A stretch of 61,657 bases of DNA. Origin: CAZGMN01 sp964645765. Its GTDB lineage: Bacteria; Acidobacteriota; Aminicenantia; Aminicenantales; Aminicenantaceae. The stretch covers positions 1 through 61,657 of the forward strand of contig CAZYBE010000017.1 of the NCBI GenBank assembly GCA_964645765.1. The letters are read 5' to 3'. This document shows positions 26,401 through 35,259 of the stretch, piece by piece (position 1 is the first letter of the stretch; every line of letters begins with the position of its first letter). The notes under the pieces were generated by a model. That model was given only the letters and a program-made list of their open reading frames with translations. It had not been told where the DNA came from and searched no databases. The translations under genes and the position numbers were made by a program.

Positions 26401-26711
26401 AGAAAGAAAGCTGGAAGGAACTGACAATCGGCACCATCAACCTTGATGCCGGAAATTCGGTCAAGAATCTGACCGGAACCTGGCGCTCAGGTAAGAAGCC
26501 TCAGTTCATCGAGGAAAACTGCATCCAGTGCTTTTTCTGCTGGCTCTATTGCCCTCATTTTGCCATCCGCGTCGAAAAAGGCGAGGTCAAAGGCGTCAAT
26601 TACGATTATTGCACAGGATGCGGAATCTGCTGCACAGAATGCCCGCCTAAGGAAAAGGCTCTGGTTATGGTCAAGGAAGAAATTAAGCTTGCTGAAAGGA
26701 GTCCAAAATGA
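26397..26711 (+). CDS. porD: 2-oxoacid:ferredoxin oxidoreductase delta subunit (two 4Fe-4S ferredoxin)
   Basis: 104 residues with two ferredoxin cluster motifs, CIQCFFCWLYCP and CTGCGICCTECP, both with the full C-x2-C-x2-C-x3-C spacing. It passes electrons from the catalytic subunits to ferredoxin. Overlaps porG by 4 bases and porA by 4 bases. Confidence 0.92.
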   Translation: MKKESWKELTIGTINLDAGNSVKNLTGTWRSGKKPQFIEENCIQCFFCWLYCPHFAIRVEKGEVKGVNYDYCTGCGICCTECPPKEKALVMVKEEIKLAERSPK

Positions 26712-27889
26712 AGACGATGAAAACGCTGAACGGAAATCAGACAATAGCCGAGGCAGCAAGGCAGATCGACCCTGACGTCATCGCAGCCTATCCTATCACA
26801 CCTTCCACAGCCATTGTCGAGACCATAGCCCAGTTCAAGGCCGACGGGCTGATCAGCGGCGAGTTTGTCTGTCCGGAGAGCGAGCACAGTGCGATGAGCG
26901 TCTGCATCGGGGCTGCTTCGGCCGGAGGACGGGTGATGACAGCCACCTCTTCCCAGGGTTTGGCTTTGATGTGGGAGATGCTTTACATTGCAGCCGGCCT
27001 GCGGCTGCCCATTGTTGCCGCCATCGCTAACCGCTCCCTGAGCGCCCCGATCAATATTCACGGCGACCACAGCGATACCATGGGCGCGAGGGATTCAGGC
27101 TGGATTCAGCTTTATTCTGAGGGCTGCCAGGAGGCTTACGACAATTTCATCCAGGCTTTTCGGATTGCCGAGCACCTGGATGTCAGGACTCCGGTTCTGG
27201 TCGGGCTGGATGGCTTCATCATCAGCCATTCCCTGGAAGCCATTCAGGTTGAGGACGACGATGAGGTCAAGAAATTTGTCGGCGAATACAAGCCTGTTTA
27301 TCCCCTGCTTGACACCAGCCGGAAGATGACAGTCGGGCCCATAGATTTCACCGATTACTACTTTGAACACAAGAGGAACCAGATCGAGGGTATTGAGAAT
27401 GCTCCAAGGGTTATCGAGGCTGTTGGCAAGGAGTTCGGAAAGAAGTTTGGCCGCGAATATGGCTTTTTTGAGGAATACCGCATGGAGGACGCTGAAACCT
27501 GCATCGTGGTCATGAGCTCTGCTGCTGGAACCTGCAAAGATGCCGTCGATGAGTTGAGGGCAGAAGGGAAGAGAATCGGGTTGCTGAAGCCAAGGGTTTT
27601 TCGCCCCTTTCCTCACCAGAAGGTTGCTGAAGCTCTGAAAAAAATGAAAGCAGTCGCTGTTCTGGACCGTTCTTCGAGTCCTGGAGCTTTTGGCGCGCCC
27701 CTTTTCACCGAGATTCGGTCCAGCCTCTATGACTACAGTGAGCGTCCAAAAATCGTGAATTATGTCTATGGACTTGGCGGAAGGGATATCATGGTCGAGC
27801 ACTTTAAAGAAGTGGGCTTGAAGCTGGAAAAAATTGCAGAGACCGGAAAAGTCGCGGAGATGTGCGGCTACATCAACTTGAGAGAATAA
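26708..27889 (+). CDS. porA: 2-oxoacid:ferredoxin oxidoreductase alpha subunit
   Basis: 393 residues, typical of porA. Near the N-terminus is AAYPITPSTAIVETIA, the conserved pyrimidine-domain motif, with SEHSAMSVCIGAASAGGRV shortly after. The alpha subunit binds the thiamine ring together with beta. Pyruvate is the likely substrate from the gene order gamma-delta-alpha-beta. 2-oxoisovalerate cannot be excluded. Confidence 0.92.
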   Translation: MKTMKTLNGNQTIAEAARQIDPDVIAAYPITPSTAIVETIAQFKADGLISGEFVCPESEHSAMSVCIGAASAGGRVMTATSSQGLALMWEMLYIAAGLRLPIVAAIANRSLSAPINIHGDHSDTMGARDSGWIQLYSEGCQEAYDNFIQAFRIAEHLDVRTPVLVGLDGFIISHSLEAIQVEDDDEVKKFVGEYKPVYPLLDTSRKMTVGPIDFTDYYFEHKRNQIEGIENAPRVIEAVGKEFGKKFGREYGFFEEYRMEDAETCIVVMSSAAGTCKDAVDELRAEGKRIGLLKPRVFRPFPHQKVAEALKKMKAVAVLDRSSSPGAFGAPLFTEIRSSLYDYSERPKIVNYVYGLGGRDIMVEHFKEVGLKLEKIAETGKVAEMCGYINLRE

Positions 27890-27905
27890 AGGAAAGGAGA
27901 GGAAA

Positions 27906-28832
27906 ATGGCAAAACTGAAAGACTTAGCAGCATTGGAAGATAGATTGGTCGCCGGCCACGGCATGTGCACCGGCTGCGGAATCCCTCTTATCTTCAAGAT
28001 TATCTTGAGGGCGACTGAAGACCCTCTGATCATCGCCAACGCTACAGGCTGCCTTGAGGTCTGCACAACAATTTTTCCAAGAACCTCCTGGAACGTGACC
28101 TGGATTCACAGCGCCTTTGAGAATGCAGCGGCAACCATTGCCGGGGTTGAGGCCATGTACAAATCGCTGAAGAAAAGGGGAAAGATTCCTCCAGATAAAA
28201 AGATTAAGTTCTTGGGCGTTGGCGGCGACGGCGGAACCTATGATATCGGACTCCAGGCTCTTTCCGGCGCCATGGAACGGGGCCACGAAATCGTCTATGT
28301 CTGCTACGACAACAACGCCTATGCAAATACTGGAGGGCAGAGGTCTTCGGCAACGCCGTTTGGAGCTTCGGCAACGACTTCTCCAGAAGGGGAGAAGAGC
28401 CCTGGAAAGCTGCAGCGGCGCAAGGACCTGACAAAGATTATGGTCGCCCACAACATTCCCTATGCAGCCCAGGCCAGCCCTGTCCGCTGGCAGGACCTCT
28501 ACAACAAGGCCAAAAGGGCTTTTGAGGTCGAGGGCCCAGCCTTCCTGAACGTTCTCTGTCTCTGCCCGACTGAATGGAAGTACGATGAATCGCAGGGAAT
28601 TCGTCTGGCTCAGATTGCTCTCGATACCTGTGCCTGGCCTTTGTATGAAGTTGAGAACGGCAAGTACAAGCTCAATTACAAGCCGAAAGAGAAAAAGCCC
28701 ATCCTGGAATGGCTCAAGCCTCAAGGAAGATTCCGCCATCTCTTCAAGGAAGAGAATGCCTGGGTGCTGGAGAAAGCCCAAAAACAGGTCGACCAGGACT
28801 GGGAAGAGCTGAACAAACTGACAAATCTGTAG
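27906..28832 (+). CDS. porB: 2-oxoacid:ferredoxin oxidoreductase beta subunit
   Basis: 308 residues. It has the thiamine diphosphate motif GVGGDGGTYDIGLQALSGA, CTGCG near the N-terminus and YDNNAYANTGGQRSSATP near the middle, all typical of PorB. AAAGGAGAGG precedes the ATG. Last gene of the operon, followed at once by a terminator hairpin. Confidence 0.93.
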   Translation: MAKLKDLAALEDRLVAGHGMCTGCGIPLIFKIILRATEDPLIIANATGCLEVCTTIFPRTSWNVTWIHSAFENAAATIAGVEAMYKSLKKRGKIPPDKKIKFLGVGGDGGTYDIGLQALSGAMERGHEIVYVCYDNNAYANTGGQRSSATPFGASATTSPEGEKSPGKLQRRKDLTKIMVAHNIPYAAQASPVRWQDLYNKAKRAFEVEGPAFLNVLCLCPTEWKYDESQGIRLAQIALDTCAWPLYEVENGKYKLNYKPKEKKPILEWLKPQGRFRHLFKEENAWVLEKAQKQVDQDWEELNKLTNL

Positions 28833-28854
28833 AAAAGGGACCGTCCCCTTTTTT
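28833..28854 (+). terminator. Terminator of the por operon
   Basis: Stem AAAAGGG / CCCCTTTT with a small loop, starting one base after the porB stop and ending in a T run. Confidence 0.6.
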
Positions 28855-28879
28855 AATCAATCATCATCGGCTGCTACAT

Positions 28880-28930
28880 AAAAAGGGGACAGGCTGCTTT
28901 TCATAGAATGAGTTGCCTGTCCCTTTTTTT
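28880..28930 (+). repeat. GGGGACAGGC palindrome ending in T7
   Basis: Left arm 28880-28894 (AAAAAGGGGACAGGC) and right arm 28915-28930 (GCCTGTCCC then T7) pair over about 14 bp with one bulge. It may serve as a second terminator after por or be a member of the GGGGACA repeat group. Confidence 0.55.
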
Positions 28931-29046
28931 ACCATGTGTTTATGAATTGAAGCTTGTCAAAGGGCCTGAAGAGATTGACCCCTTGAGAAAAAATAAATCG
29001 GCCAGACAGGTTAAAATGAAGTGAATTTCATGAAAGGAGGCCTTGG

Positions 29047-30150
29047 ATGAAGATTAAACAGATCGATGTTTACCAGGTTCGCTATAAGCTCCTTGACCAG
29101 AAGTACGCCTGGTCCAGGGGCCATTCAGTCAGCGCCTTTGTCTCCACGGTCGTCAAGATTTCGACTGACGAAGGGCTGAATGGATTTGCAGAGGTCTGTC
29201 CACTGGGCTCTGCCTACATGGATGCTTATGCCCGAGGTGTGCCTGGAGGCATCGCTGAGATAGGGCCTCTTCTCCTTGGCCAGGATCCCTGTCAGCTCAA
29301 TGTTATAAACAGCATCATGGACACAGCTTTAGTGGGGCACAGCTATATCAAGTCTCCTCTGGATATCGCCTGCTGGGATATCCTCGGCCAGGCCGCAGCA
29401 GCTCCTCTTTGCACGTTGCTCGGCGGGCGATGCCTTGAAAGCTTCCCCCTTTATCGAGCCATATCTCAGGGGTCTCCAGAGGAGATGGCTGATGATGTGG
29501 CCCGTTACAGAAAAGAAGGGTATCGCCGCTTCCAGCTCAAAGTCGGAGGCGACCCTGATGACGATATTAGGCGCATAAAGGCGGTCCAAAGAGTACTCAA
29601 GCCAGGAGACATTCTCGTCGCCGATGCGAATACAGGCTGGCTGACACACAAAGCCATTCGTGTTATCAATGCCCTGGAAGGGGAGAGCCTTTATATCGAA
29701 CAGCCTTGCTCCACTCTTGAAGAATGTCTTGTTGTTCGCCAGCAGACCCGCTTTCCGATAGTTTTAGACGAAGTGATAAACGGCGTTGTTCCTCTTCTGA
29801 GGGCTTACAATGAGAGAGCCATGGATGTCGTCAACCTCAAGATTTCCAGGCTTGGAGGCTTGACCAAGACCAAGCTCGCAAGAGATTTGTGCGAATCGCT
29901 CGGAATTGCCATGACCATCGAAGATAGCTGGGGCGGCGATATCACAACTGCAGCCATCAGCCATCTTGTCGGAAGCACAAGACCCGAATTTTATTTCAGC
30001 TCGACTGACTTTAACAGCTACAACGACCTTCATCTTGCAGAAGATGCGCCACAGAGAAAAGAGGGGATGCTTGATGTTCCTTCCAAACCAGGTCTGGGAA
30101 TCCAGGTCAATGAGCGAATGCTGGGAAAGCCTGTCTTAACCCTGAAATAA
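29047..30150 (+). CDS. Enolase-superfamily enzyme (mandelate racemase/muconate lactonizing group), hydroxyproline or proline-betaine type candidate
   Basis: 367 residues. The N-terminal capping domain spans about 1-130 and the barrel about 140-345. Metal ligands are seen as VADANTG (Asp), YIEQP (Glu) and VLDEVI (Asp/Glu), with the acid/base lysine in NLKISRLGG. The usual KxK pair of this group reads FQLKVGG, so only the second lysine is present. N-terminal features (YKLLDQKYAWSRGHSV) and HSYIKSPLDIACWDILGQ resemble cis-3-hydroxyproline dehydratases and proline-betaine epimerases. GGAGG lies upstream. Its neighbours degrade hydroxyproline, which supports the call. The substrate is inference. 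Confidence 0.72.
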   Translation: MKIKQIDVYQVRYKLLDQKYAWSRGHSVSAFVSTVVKISTDEGLNGFAEVCPLGSAYMDAYARGVPGGIAEIGPLLLGQDPCQLNVINSIMDTALVGHSYIKSPLDIACWDILGQAAAAPLCTLLGGRCLESFPLYRAISQGSPEEMADDVARYRKEGYRRFQLKVGGDPDDDIRRIKAVQRVLKPGDILVADANTGWLTHKAIRVINALEGESLYIEQPCSTLEECLVVRQQTRFPIVLDEVINGVVPLLRAYNERAMDVVNLKISRLGGLTKTKLARDLCESLGIAMTIEDSWGGDITTAAISHLVGSTRPEFYFSSTDFNSYNDLHLAEDAPQRKEGMLDVPSKPGLGIQVNERMLGKPVLTLK

Positions 30151-30273
30151 GAAAAAGGGGACAGAAGCATTTCCAAGTATGCGATCGGATGAGGTTTTGA
30201 GAAATAACCTCTATTTGGAGCAGGGAAACACCTATCATCGCGAGTTCTGAATAGTTTCTGCCCTCTTTTTCTT
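30149..30273. repeat. Imperfect 19-bp inverted repeats bounding a 125-bp element with GGGGACAG
   Basis: The stretch at 30149-30167 and the complement of 30255-30273 agree at 17 of 19 positions by my hand alignment. It lies between the enolase-superfamily gene and the activase and contains no open frame. It probably belongs to the same small palindromic repeat group as 8218 and 28880. Confidence 0.5.
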
Positions 30274-30276
30274 GTT

Positions 30277-30303
30277 TTGAACTTTTTGCCTTGCTGCTAT
30301 AAT
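30277..30303 (+). promoter_or_regulatory. Candidate promoter of the hypE-hypD operon
   Basis: TATAAT at 30298-30303 is a consensus -10 box. TTGAAC at 30277-30282 is a -35 candidate with a short 15-base spacer. The activase start is at 30344. Confidence 0.4.
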
Positions 30304-30343
30304 ATTATTGTTGAGCGAAAATTTGTTGAGAGTTCTTTAAATC

Positions 30344-31267
30344 ATGCCAGAGAAAAAAAAAGCTAAGGGATTGATTTTTGACATCACCCGCTATGCTATC
30401 CACGATGGCCCAGGAATAAGGGCGACTGTGTTTTTCAAAGGATGCCCTCTTCGCTGCCAGTGGTGCCACAATCCAGAAGGCCAGGAATCAAAGCCTGAAA
30501 TCATAGTCAAAGCCGAAAGATGCGCCGCAGAATGTGAGCGGTGTCTTTCTGTCTGTCCCCAGGCTGCAATTTCAAAAAACGGCCGCTCTATCACTGTGGA
30601 TAGAGCGAAATGCGATTCTTGCGGAAAATGCAGGGATGTTTGCGTCTATGAGGCGCTCGATATCAGCGGCAGAGAGGTGACAGTTCAGGATGTGCTCAAA
30701 GAGGTGGAAAAAGACAGGATTTTTTTTGACGAGTCAGGCGGAGGCGTGACTTTCTCCGGTGGAGAGCCTTTGATGCAGCCTGATTTTCTCGAAGCCCTTC
30801 TCAAGGAATTCAAGAAAAGGGGAATCCGGACAACAGTCGACACTTCAGGATATGCTTCATCTGAAATCCTTGATAGAATCTCCGATAATGTCGACCTTTT
30901 TCTCTATGACCTCAAAGTTATGGACCCCAAGAAGCACAGAGAATATTCAGGCGTTTCGAATGAAATCGTGCTCGAGAATTTGAGAAGACTCTCTGAAAAA
31001 GGAAAGAAGATCATCGTTCGCATCCCTGTCATTCCAGGCGTCAACGACGACCGCGAGAATATGAGAAGGATTGCCGACTATCTTCTTTCTTTCAAGAATA
31101 TAAAACAAATCAACCTCTTGCCCTTTCACCGGGGAGGGGTGCAAAAATACAAGAGGCTTGGAAAAAAGAATCTAACCGAGTCTCTCCAGCCCCCTTCAAA
31201 TGATAAAATGGAGGAGATTAAGAAAATATTCATCGATTCTGGATTTATGATAGAGAAAGAAAGGTAA
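30344..31267 (+). CDS. hypE: Glycyl-radical enzyme activase (radical SAM), HypD-activating
   Basis: 307 residues. The radical SAM motif is GCPLRCQWCHNPEG (C-x3-C-x2-C). Two extra 4Fe-4S cysteine groups follow (CAAECERCLSVCP and CDSCGKCRDVC), as in activases of the PflA/HypE type. SGGEPL and the later IPVIPGVND are typical of the barrel. It uses S-adenosylmethionine to place the glycyl radical on the next gene product, which starts 3 bases after its stop. The hyp symbol follows from the identity of the partner. Confidence 0.85.
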   Translation: MPEKKKAKGLIFDITRYAIHDGPGIRATVFFKGCPLRCQWCHNPEGQESKPEIIVKAERCAAECERCLSVCPQAAISKNGRSITVDRAKCDSCGKCRDVCVYEALDISGREVTVQDVLKEVEKDRIFFDESGGGVTFSGGEPLMQPDFLEALLKEFKKRGIRTTVDTSGYASSEILDRISDNVDLFLYDLKVMDPKKHREYSGVSNEIVLENLRRLSEKGKKIIVRIPVIPGVNDDRENMRRIADYLLSFKNIKQINLLPFHRGGVQKYKRLGKKNLTESLQPPSNDKMEEIKKIFIDSGFMIEKER

Positions 31268-31270
31268 AAC

Positions 31271-33634
31271 ATGAACGAGAGGATAAAAAAATTAAGAGAG
31301 CAAAGCATAAACACATCACCTTACATAACTGCGGAAAGAGCAAAGCTCATCACTGAGTTCTGCAAGAGCGACATCGCTCAAAAGGTGTCTGCGCCTGTGA
31401 GGCGGGCTCTGGCTTTTAAGTATTTGCTCGAGCACAAGAGCATCGGCATCAACGAAGGAGAGCTTATCGTCGGCGAGAGAGGGCCTGCTCCCCGGGCAAC
31501 TCCGACCTATCCGGAGGTCACAGCCCACAGCCTCCAAGACCTTGATATCCTGAACACAAGGCCGAAGACATCGTTCAAGGTCGATGAGGAGACAAGAAGG
31601 CTCTATGAAGAGGAAATAATTCCTTTCTGGAGAGGGAAATCGATTAGAGACAGAATTTTCAGCGAGATGTCCGAGGAATGGAAGAATGCCTACGAAGCTG
31701 GAATCTTTACTGAATTCCAGGAGCAGAGAGCACCGGGGCATACAGTTTTAGACGATAAGATTTATAAAAAGGGATTTCTCGATTTTAAAAAGGAGATAGA
31801 AGAGAACATCAAGAAGCTCGATTTCCTGCGCGACCCTGACGCCTACAAAAAGAGGGAAGAGCTCAGGGCGATGGAAATCTGCGCCGACGCTCTAATCCTT
31901 TATGCTGAGCGCCATGCTCAGAAGGCAAAAGAATTGGCCGCCAAGGAAAAAGACCCTGCCCGGAAGAAAGAGCTGCGGAGAATTGCCGAAATATGCTCCA
32001 GAGTCCCGGCTCATGCGCCCCAGAATTTCTGGGAAGCCCTGCAGTATTACTGGTTTGTGCATCTGGGCGTGGTCATCGAATACAACACCTGGGATTCCTT
32101 CAACCCCGGAAGGCTCGACCAGCATCTCTATCCTTTTTACAAAAAGGGAGTTGAGGCTGGAACGCTGACCAAAGAGCAGGCAAAAGAGCTCCTGCAGGCT
32201 TTTTGGGTGAAGTTCAACAACCAGCCTGCTCCGCCCAAGGTCGGCGTAACCGCAGAAGAGAGCGGCACCTACACTGATTTTGCCTTAATCAACACCGGCG
32301 GTGTCAAGCCTGACGGCTCTGATGCGGTCAATGAGCTTTCCTATCTTATCCTCGATATCGTCGAGGAGATGAGGATTTTGCAGCCGAGCTCCATGGTCCA
32401 GATAAGCAAGAAGACTCCTGACAGTTTCTTGAAGAGGGCGCTGCGGATTGTCCGCACCGGATTCGGTCAGCCTTCGATTTTTAACACCGACACTATTGTC
32501 CAGGAACTCATCAGAATGGGAAAGTCTGTCGAGGATGCAAGAAACGGAGGCTGCAGCGGCTGTGTGGAGACTGGCGCCTTCGGAAAGGAAAACTACAACC
32601 TCACCGGCTATTTCAACCTGCCAAAAGTTTTTGAAATCACCCTGAATAATGGCGCCGACCCCAGGACAGGAAAAGAGATTGGCCTGCGCAGCGGAGACCC
32701 TGCCCAGTTTTTATCCTACGAAGAGCTCTTTGAGGCCTTTCAAAAGCAGGTCAAGCATTTCGTTGACATCAAGGTCGAAGGAAACAACATCATCGAGAGA
32801 TTATATGCCGAGTATCTGCCAACTCCGTTTCTCTCCATGCTCATCAGCGACTGCATCGCCAAGGGAAAGGATTATCATGACGGAGGCGCCCGCTACAACA
32901 CGTCCTATATTCAGGGCGTTGGTTTGGGAACAATCACTGATATCCTTTCTTCGATAAAATACAATGTCTTCGACAAAAAGCATGTCAGCATGAAAGAGCT
33001 CCTCGAGGCGCTGAGGCGCGACTTTGAAGGACATGAGCCTCTCCGCCAGAGGTTTTTGAACAAAACGCCGAAGTACGGGAATGACGACGATTATGCTGAT
33101 GACATCATGAGGTCTATCTTTGAGACCTACTACAGCGCTGTGAGCGGAAGGCCAAACACCAAAGGCGGTTTTTATCAGATTAACCTCTTGCCGACAACAG
33201 TCCATATTTACTTTGGAAGGATGACCACGGCCACTGCAGACGGAAGGAAGGCTTCAGAGCCCCTCTCAGAGGGCATTTCTCCTGTCCAGGGTGCGGACAG
33301 GAAAGGGCCCACGGCCGTGATCAAATCCGCCTCGAAAATGGACCACGTCCGAACAGGAGGGACTCTTCTCAACCAGAAGTTCGCTCCTAATCTTCTGGCT
33401 GATAAGGATGGGATAGACAAGCTCGCTCATCTCATTAGGTCTTACTTCAAGCTTGATGGCCATCACATCCAGCTCAACGTTGTCAGCGCTGAGATGCTCC
33501 GGGATGCACAGAAGCATCCTGAGAAATACAGGGACTTGATTGTGCGGGTTGCAGGCTACAGCGATTATTTCGTTGACGTCAATGCGGACCTGCAGAATGA
33601 AATCATCAATAGAACAGAACACCAATCATTTTAA
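31271..33634 (+). CDS. hypD: Glycyl-radical trans-4-hydroxy-L-proline dehydratase
   Basis: 787 residues, the length of characterised HypD. The C-terminal glycyl radical loop RVAGYSDYF puts Gly near residue 762. The active-site Cys-x-Glu is in NGGCSGCVETGAFG (about Cys431 and Glu433). EQRAPGHTVLDDKIYKKGF, GGARYNTSYIQGVG and TPKYGNDDDYAD match my memory of Clostridioides difficile HypD closely. The enzyme removes water from trans-4-hydroxyproline to give pyrroline-5-carboxylate. Other glycyl-radical dehydratases are less likely. ProC, the usual partner, is not in the window, but rocD is. Confidence 0.85.
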   Translation: MNERIKKLREQSINTSPYITAERAKLITEFCKSDIAQKVSAPVRRALAFKYLLEHKSIGINEGELIVGERGPAPRATPTYPEVTAHSLQDLDILNTRPKTSFKVDEETRRLYEEEIIPFWRGKSIRDRIFSEMSEEWKNAYEAGIFTEFQEQRAPGHTVLDDKIYKKGFLDFKKEIEENIKKLDFLRDPDAYKKREELRAMEICADALILYAERHAQKAKELAAKEKDPARKKELRRIAEICSRVPAHAPQNFWEALQYYWFVHLGVVIEYNTWDSFNPGRLDQHLYPFYKKGVEAGTLTKEQAKELLQAFWVKFNNQPAPPKVGVTAEESGTYTDFALINTGGVKPDGSDAVNELSYLILDIVEEMRILQPSSMVQISKKTPDSFLKRALRIVRTGFGQPSIFNTDTIVQELIRMGKSVEDARNGGCSGCVETGAFGKENYNLTGYFNLPKVFEITLNNGADPRTGKEIGLRSGDPAQFLSYEELFEAFQKQVKHFVDIKVEGNNIIERLYAEYLPTPFLSMLISDCIAKGKDYHDGGARYNTSYIQGVGLGTITDILSSIKYNVFDKKHVSMKELLEALRRDFEGHEPLRQRFLNKTPKYGNDDDYADDIMRSIFETYYSAVSGRPNTKGGFYQINLLPTTVHIYFGRMTTATADGRKASEPLSEGISPVQGADRKGPTAVIKSASKMDHVRTGGTLLNQKFAPNLLADKDGIDKLAHLIRSYFKLDGHHIQLNVVSAEMLRDAQKHPEKYRDLIVRVAGYSDYFVDVNADLQNEIINRTEHQSF

Positions 33635-33676
33635 AAGGCTCGTGCCAAAGAAAGTCATAGAAAAGAATTGAATCAA

Positions 33677-33810
33677 TATAAACGCAATAAATATTGTTAC
33701 ATTGTCATGGCGAGCGACCGAAGGGAGCGTGACCATCTCTTTAGATTAACTTTTTGAGATCGCCACGTCGCTCCGCTCCTCGCGATGACACTTTTATTAT
33801 TGCGTTTATA
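33677..33810. repeat. 134-bp inverted-repeat element (MITE-like), TGTCATxGCGAG type
   Basis: Outer arms TATAAACGCAATAA (33677-33690) and TTATTGCGTTTATA (33797-33810) are perfect complements. Inner arms TGTCATGGCGAG and CTCGCGATGACA match at 11 of 12 positions. The inner sequence resembles the TGTCATTGCGAG palindromes dispersed in many bacterial genomes. There is no coding frame. It lies between hypD and the M24 peptidase gene. Confidence 0.7.
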
Positions 33811-33867
33811 TCAATAAAGGCAAAGATATTTTTTATTGACTTATAAAAAAACACAAGGAGTGATGAA

Positions 33868-35259
33868 ATGTTTGATTCGAAAATTTACATTCAAAGGCGA
33901 AAGCGTCTTCAGGAGCAAATCAAAACGGGCTTGATTCTTTTTATTGGAAATGAAGAGTCCCCGATGAATTATCCCTCCAACACCTACAATTTCAGGCAGG
34001 ACAGCTCTTTTCTCTATTTCTTCGGCCTGGATTTCCCTTTGCTGGCCGCAGTGGTCGATGTCGATGAAAACAAGGAGATTGTTTTCGGCAATGATGTCGG
34101 TATCGAAGATATCATCTGGATGGGATATCAGCCTTCTATAAAAGAGAGGGCGATCAAGGCAGGGGTGAAGGAGACAGTGCCCCTGAACAAGCTCGAAGAG
34201 ACGGTCAAGAGTGCTCAACAAAAAGGGAAAAAAGTCCATTACCTTCCCCCTTACAGGCCTGAGACAAGATTAAAGATTGCATATTTGCTTGGCCTGCAGC
34301 CTGATGTTGTCAAAGGCAGCGCTTCAGAGGAGCTTATCAAGGCTGTTGTTGCCCAGAGGTCGGTCAAGATGAAAGAAGAGGTCGAGGAGATGGAGAAAGC
34401 CCACATCATCACTAACGAGATGCACCGGATGGCGATGAAGATGGCCAAGAGCGGGGTCTATGAAAGGGAGATCGTGGGGAAAATAGAAGGAATAGCTTTC
34501 TCTCATGGTTTTAACCTTGCCTTCCCCATAATCCTGACCATCAACGGACAGATCTTCCACAACCAATACCGTGGGAACCGGCTGAAAAAAGGAAGGCTCC
34601 TTGTCAACGATTCTGGGGCAGAGTCAACTCTCCATTATGCTTCAGATATCACCCGCACCATCCCTGTCTGCGGCTCGTTCAGCCAGAAGCAGAAAGAAGT
34701 CTACGAGATTGTCCTCGGTGCTCAGGAGACAGCCATTCAATCCATCTCCTCAGGAATCAAATACAGGGACATTCACCTCAAGGTGGCAAGATATATCGCC
34801 TCGGGCTTGAAAGAGTTGGGGCTGATGAAAGGAGATGTGGATGAGGCGGTGAAGCAAGGCGCCCATGCTCTTTTCTTTCCTCATGGCCTGGGCCATATGC
34901 TGGGGCTTGATGTCCATGATATGGAAAACCTGGGAGAGGATTATGTCGGCTATGATGATAAGACGAAAAGGAGCGAGCAGTTTGGCCTTGCCTATTTGAG
35001 GATGGCTAAAGAGCTTCAGCCCGGATTTGTCATGACCGTCGAGCCAGGAATCTATTTCATCCCTGCTCTGATCGACAAGTGGAGAGGGGAGAAAAAGCTC
35101 AACCAGTTCATCAATTACGAGCAGGTAGAAAAATACAAGGACTTTAGCGGAATCCGGATTGAGGACAATGTTTTGGTCACCGAAAAAGGACACAGAGTCC
35201 TGGGCAAACCCATTCCCAAGAAAGTGAAGGACGTGGAGAGGATTGTCGGCAGCGAGTGA
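33868..35259 (+). CDS. M24 metallopeptidase, Xaa-Pro aminopeptidase/dipeptidase
   Basis: 463 residues. The N-terminal creatinase-like domain spans about 1-165, and the pita-bread domain 170-455. Metal ligands are visible: Asp in VNDSGAESTLHYASDITRTIP (two Asp), His in HGLGHMLGLDVHD, Glu in MTVEPGIY and Glu in GIRIEDNV. M24B peptidases release residues linked to proline. AAGGAG lies upstream. Next to hypD this fits a route from proline- or hydroxyproline-containing peptides to free imino acids. PepP (aminopeptidase) and PepQ (prolidase) cannot be separated by eye. Confidence 0.88.
   Translation: MFDSKIYIQRRKRLQEQIKTGLILFIGNEESPMNYPSNTYNFRQDSSFLYFFGLDFPLLAAVVDVDENKEIVFGNDVGIEDIIWMGYQPSIKERAIKAGVKETVPLNKLEETVKSAQQKGKKVHYLPPYRPETRLKIAYLLGLQPDVVKGSASEELIKAVVAQRSVKMKEEVEEMEKAHIITNEMHRMAMKMAKSGVYEREIVGKIEGIAFSHGFNLAFPIILTINGQIFHNQYRGNRLKKGRLLVNDSGAESTLHYASDITRTIPVCGSFSQKQKEVYEIVLGAQETAIQSISSGIKYRDIHLKVARYIASGLKELGLMKGDVDEAVKQGAHALFFPHGLGHMLGLDVHDMENLGEDYVGYDDKTKRSEQFGLAYLRMAKELQPGFVMTVEPGIYFIPALIDKWRGEKKLNQFINYEQVEKYKDFSGIRIEDNVLVTEKGHRVLGKPIPKKVKDVERIVGSE

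Noticed and set aside
27095..28066. Long antisense frames across porA/porB (also 27924-28781)
   Set aside because: They are shadow frames of strongly supported genes and lack family features.
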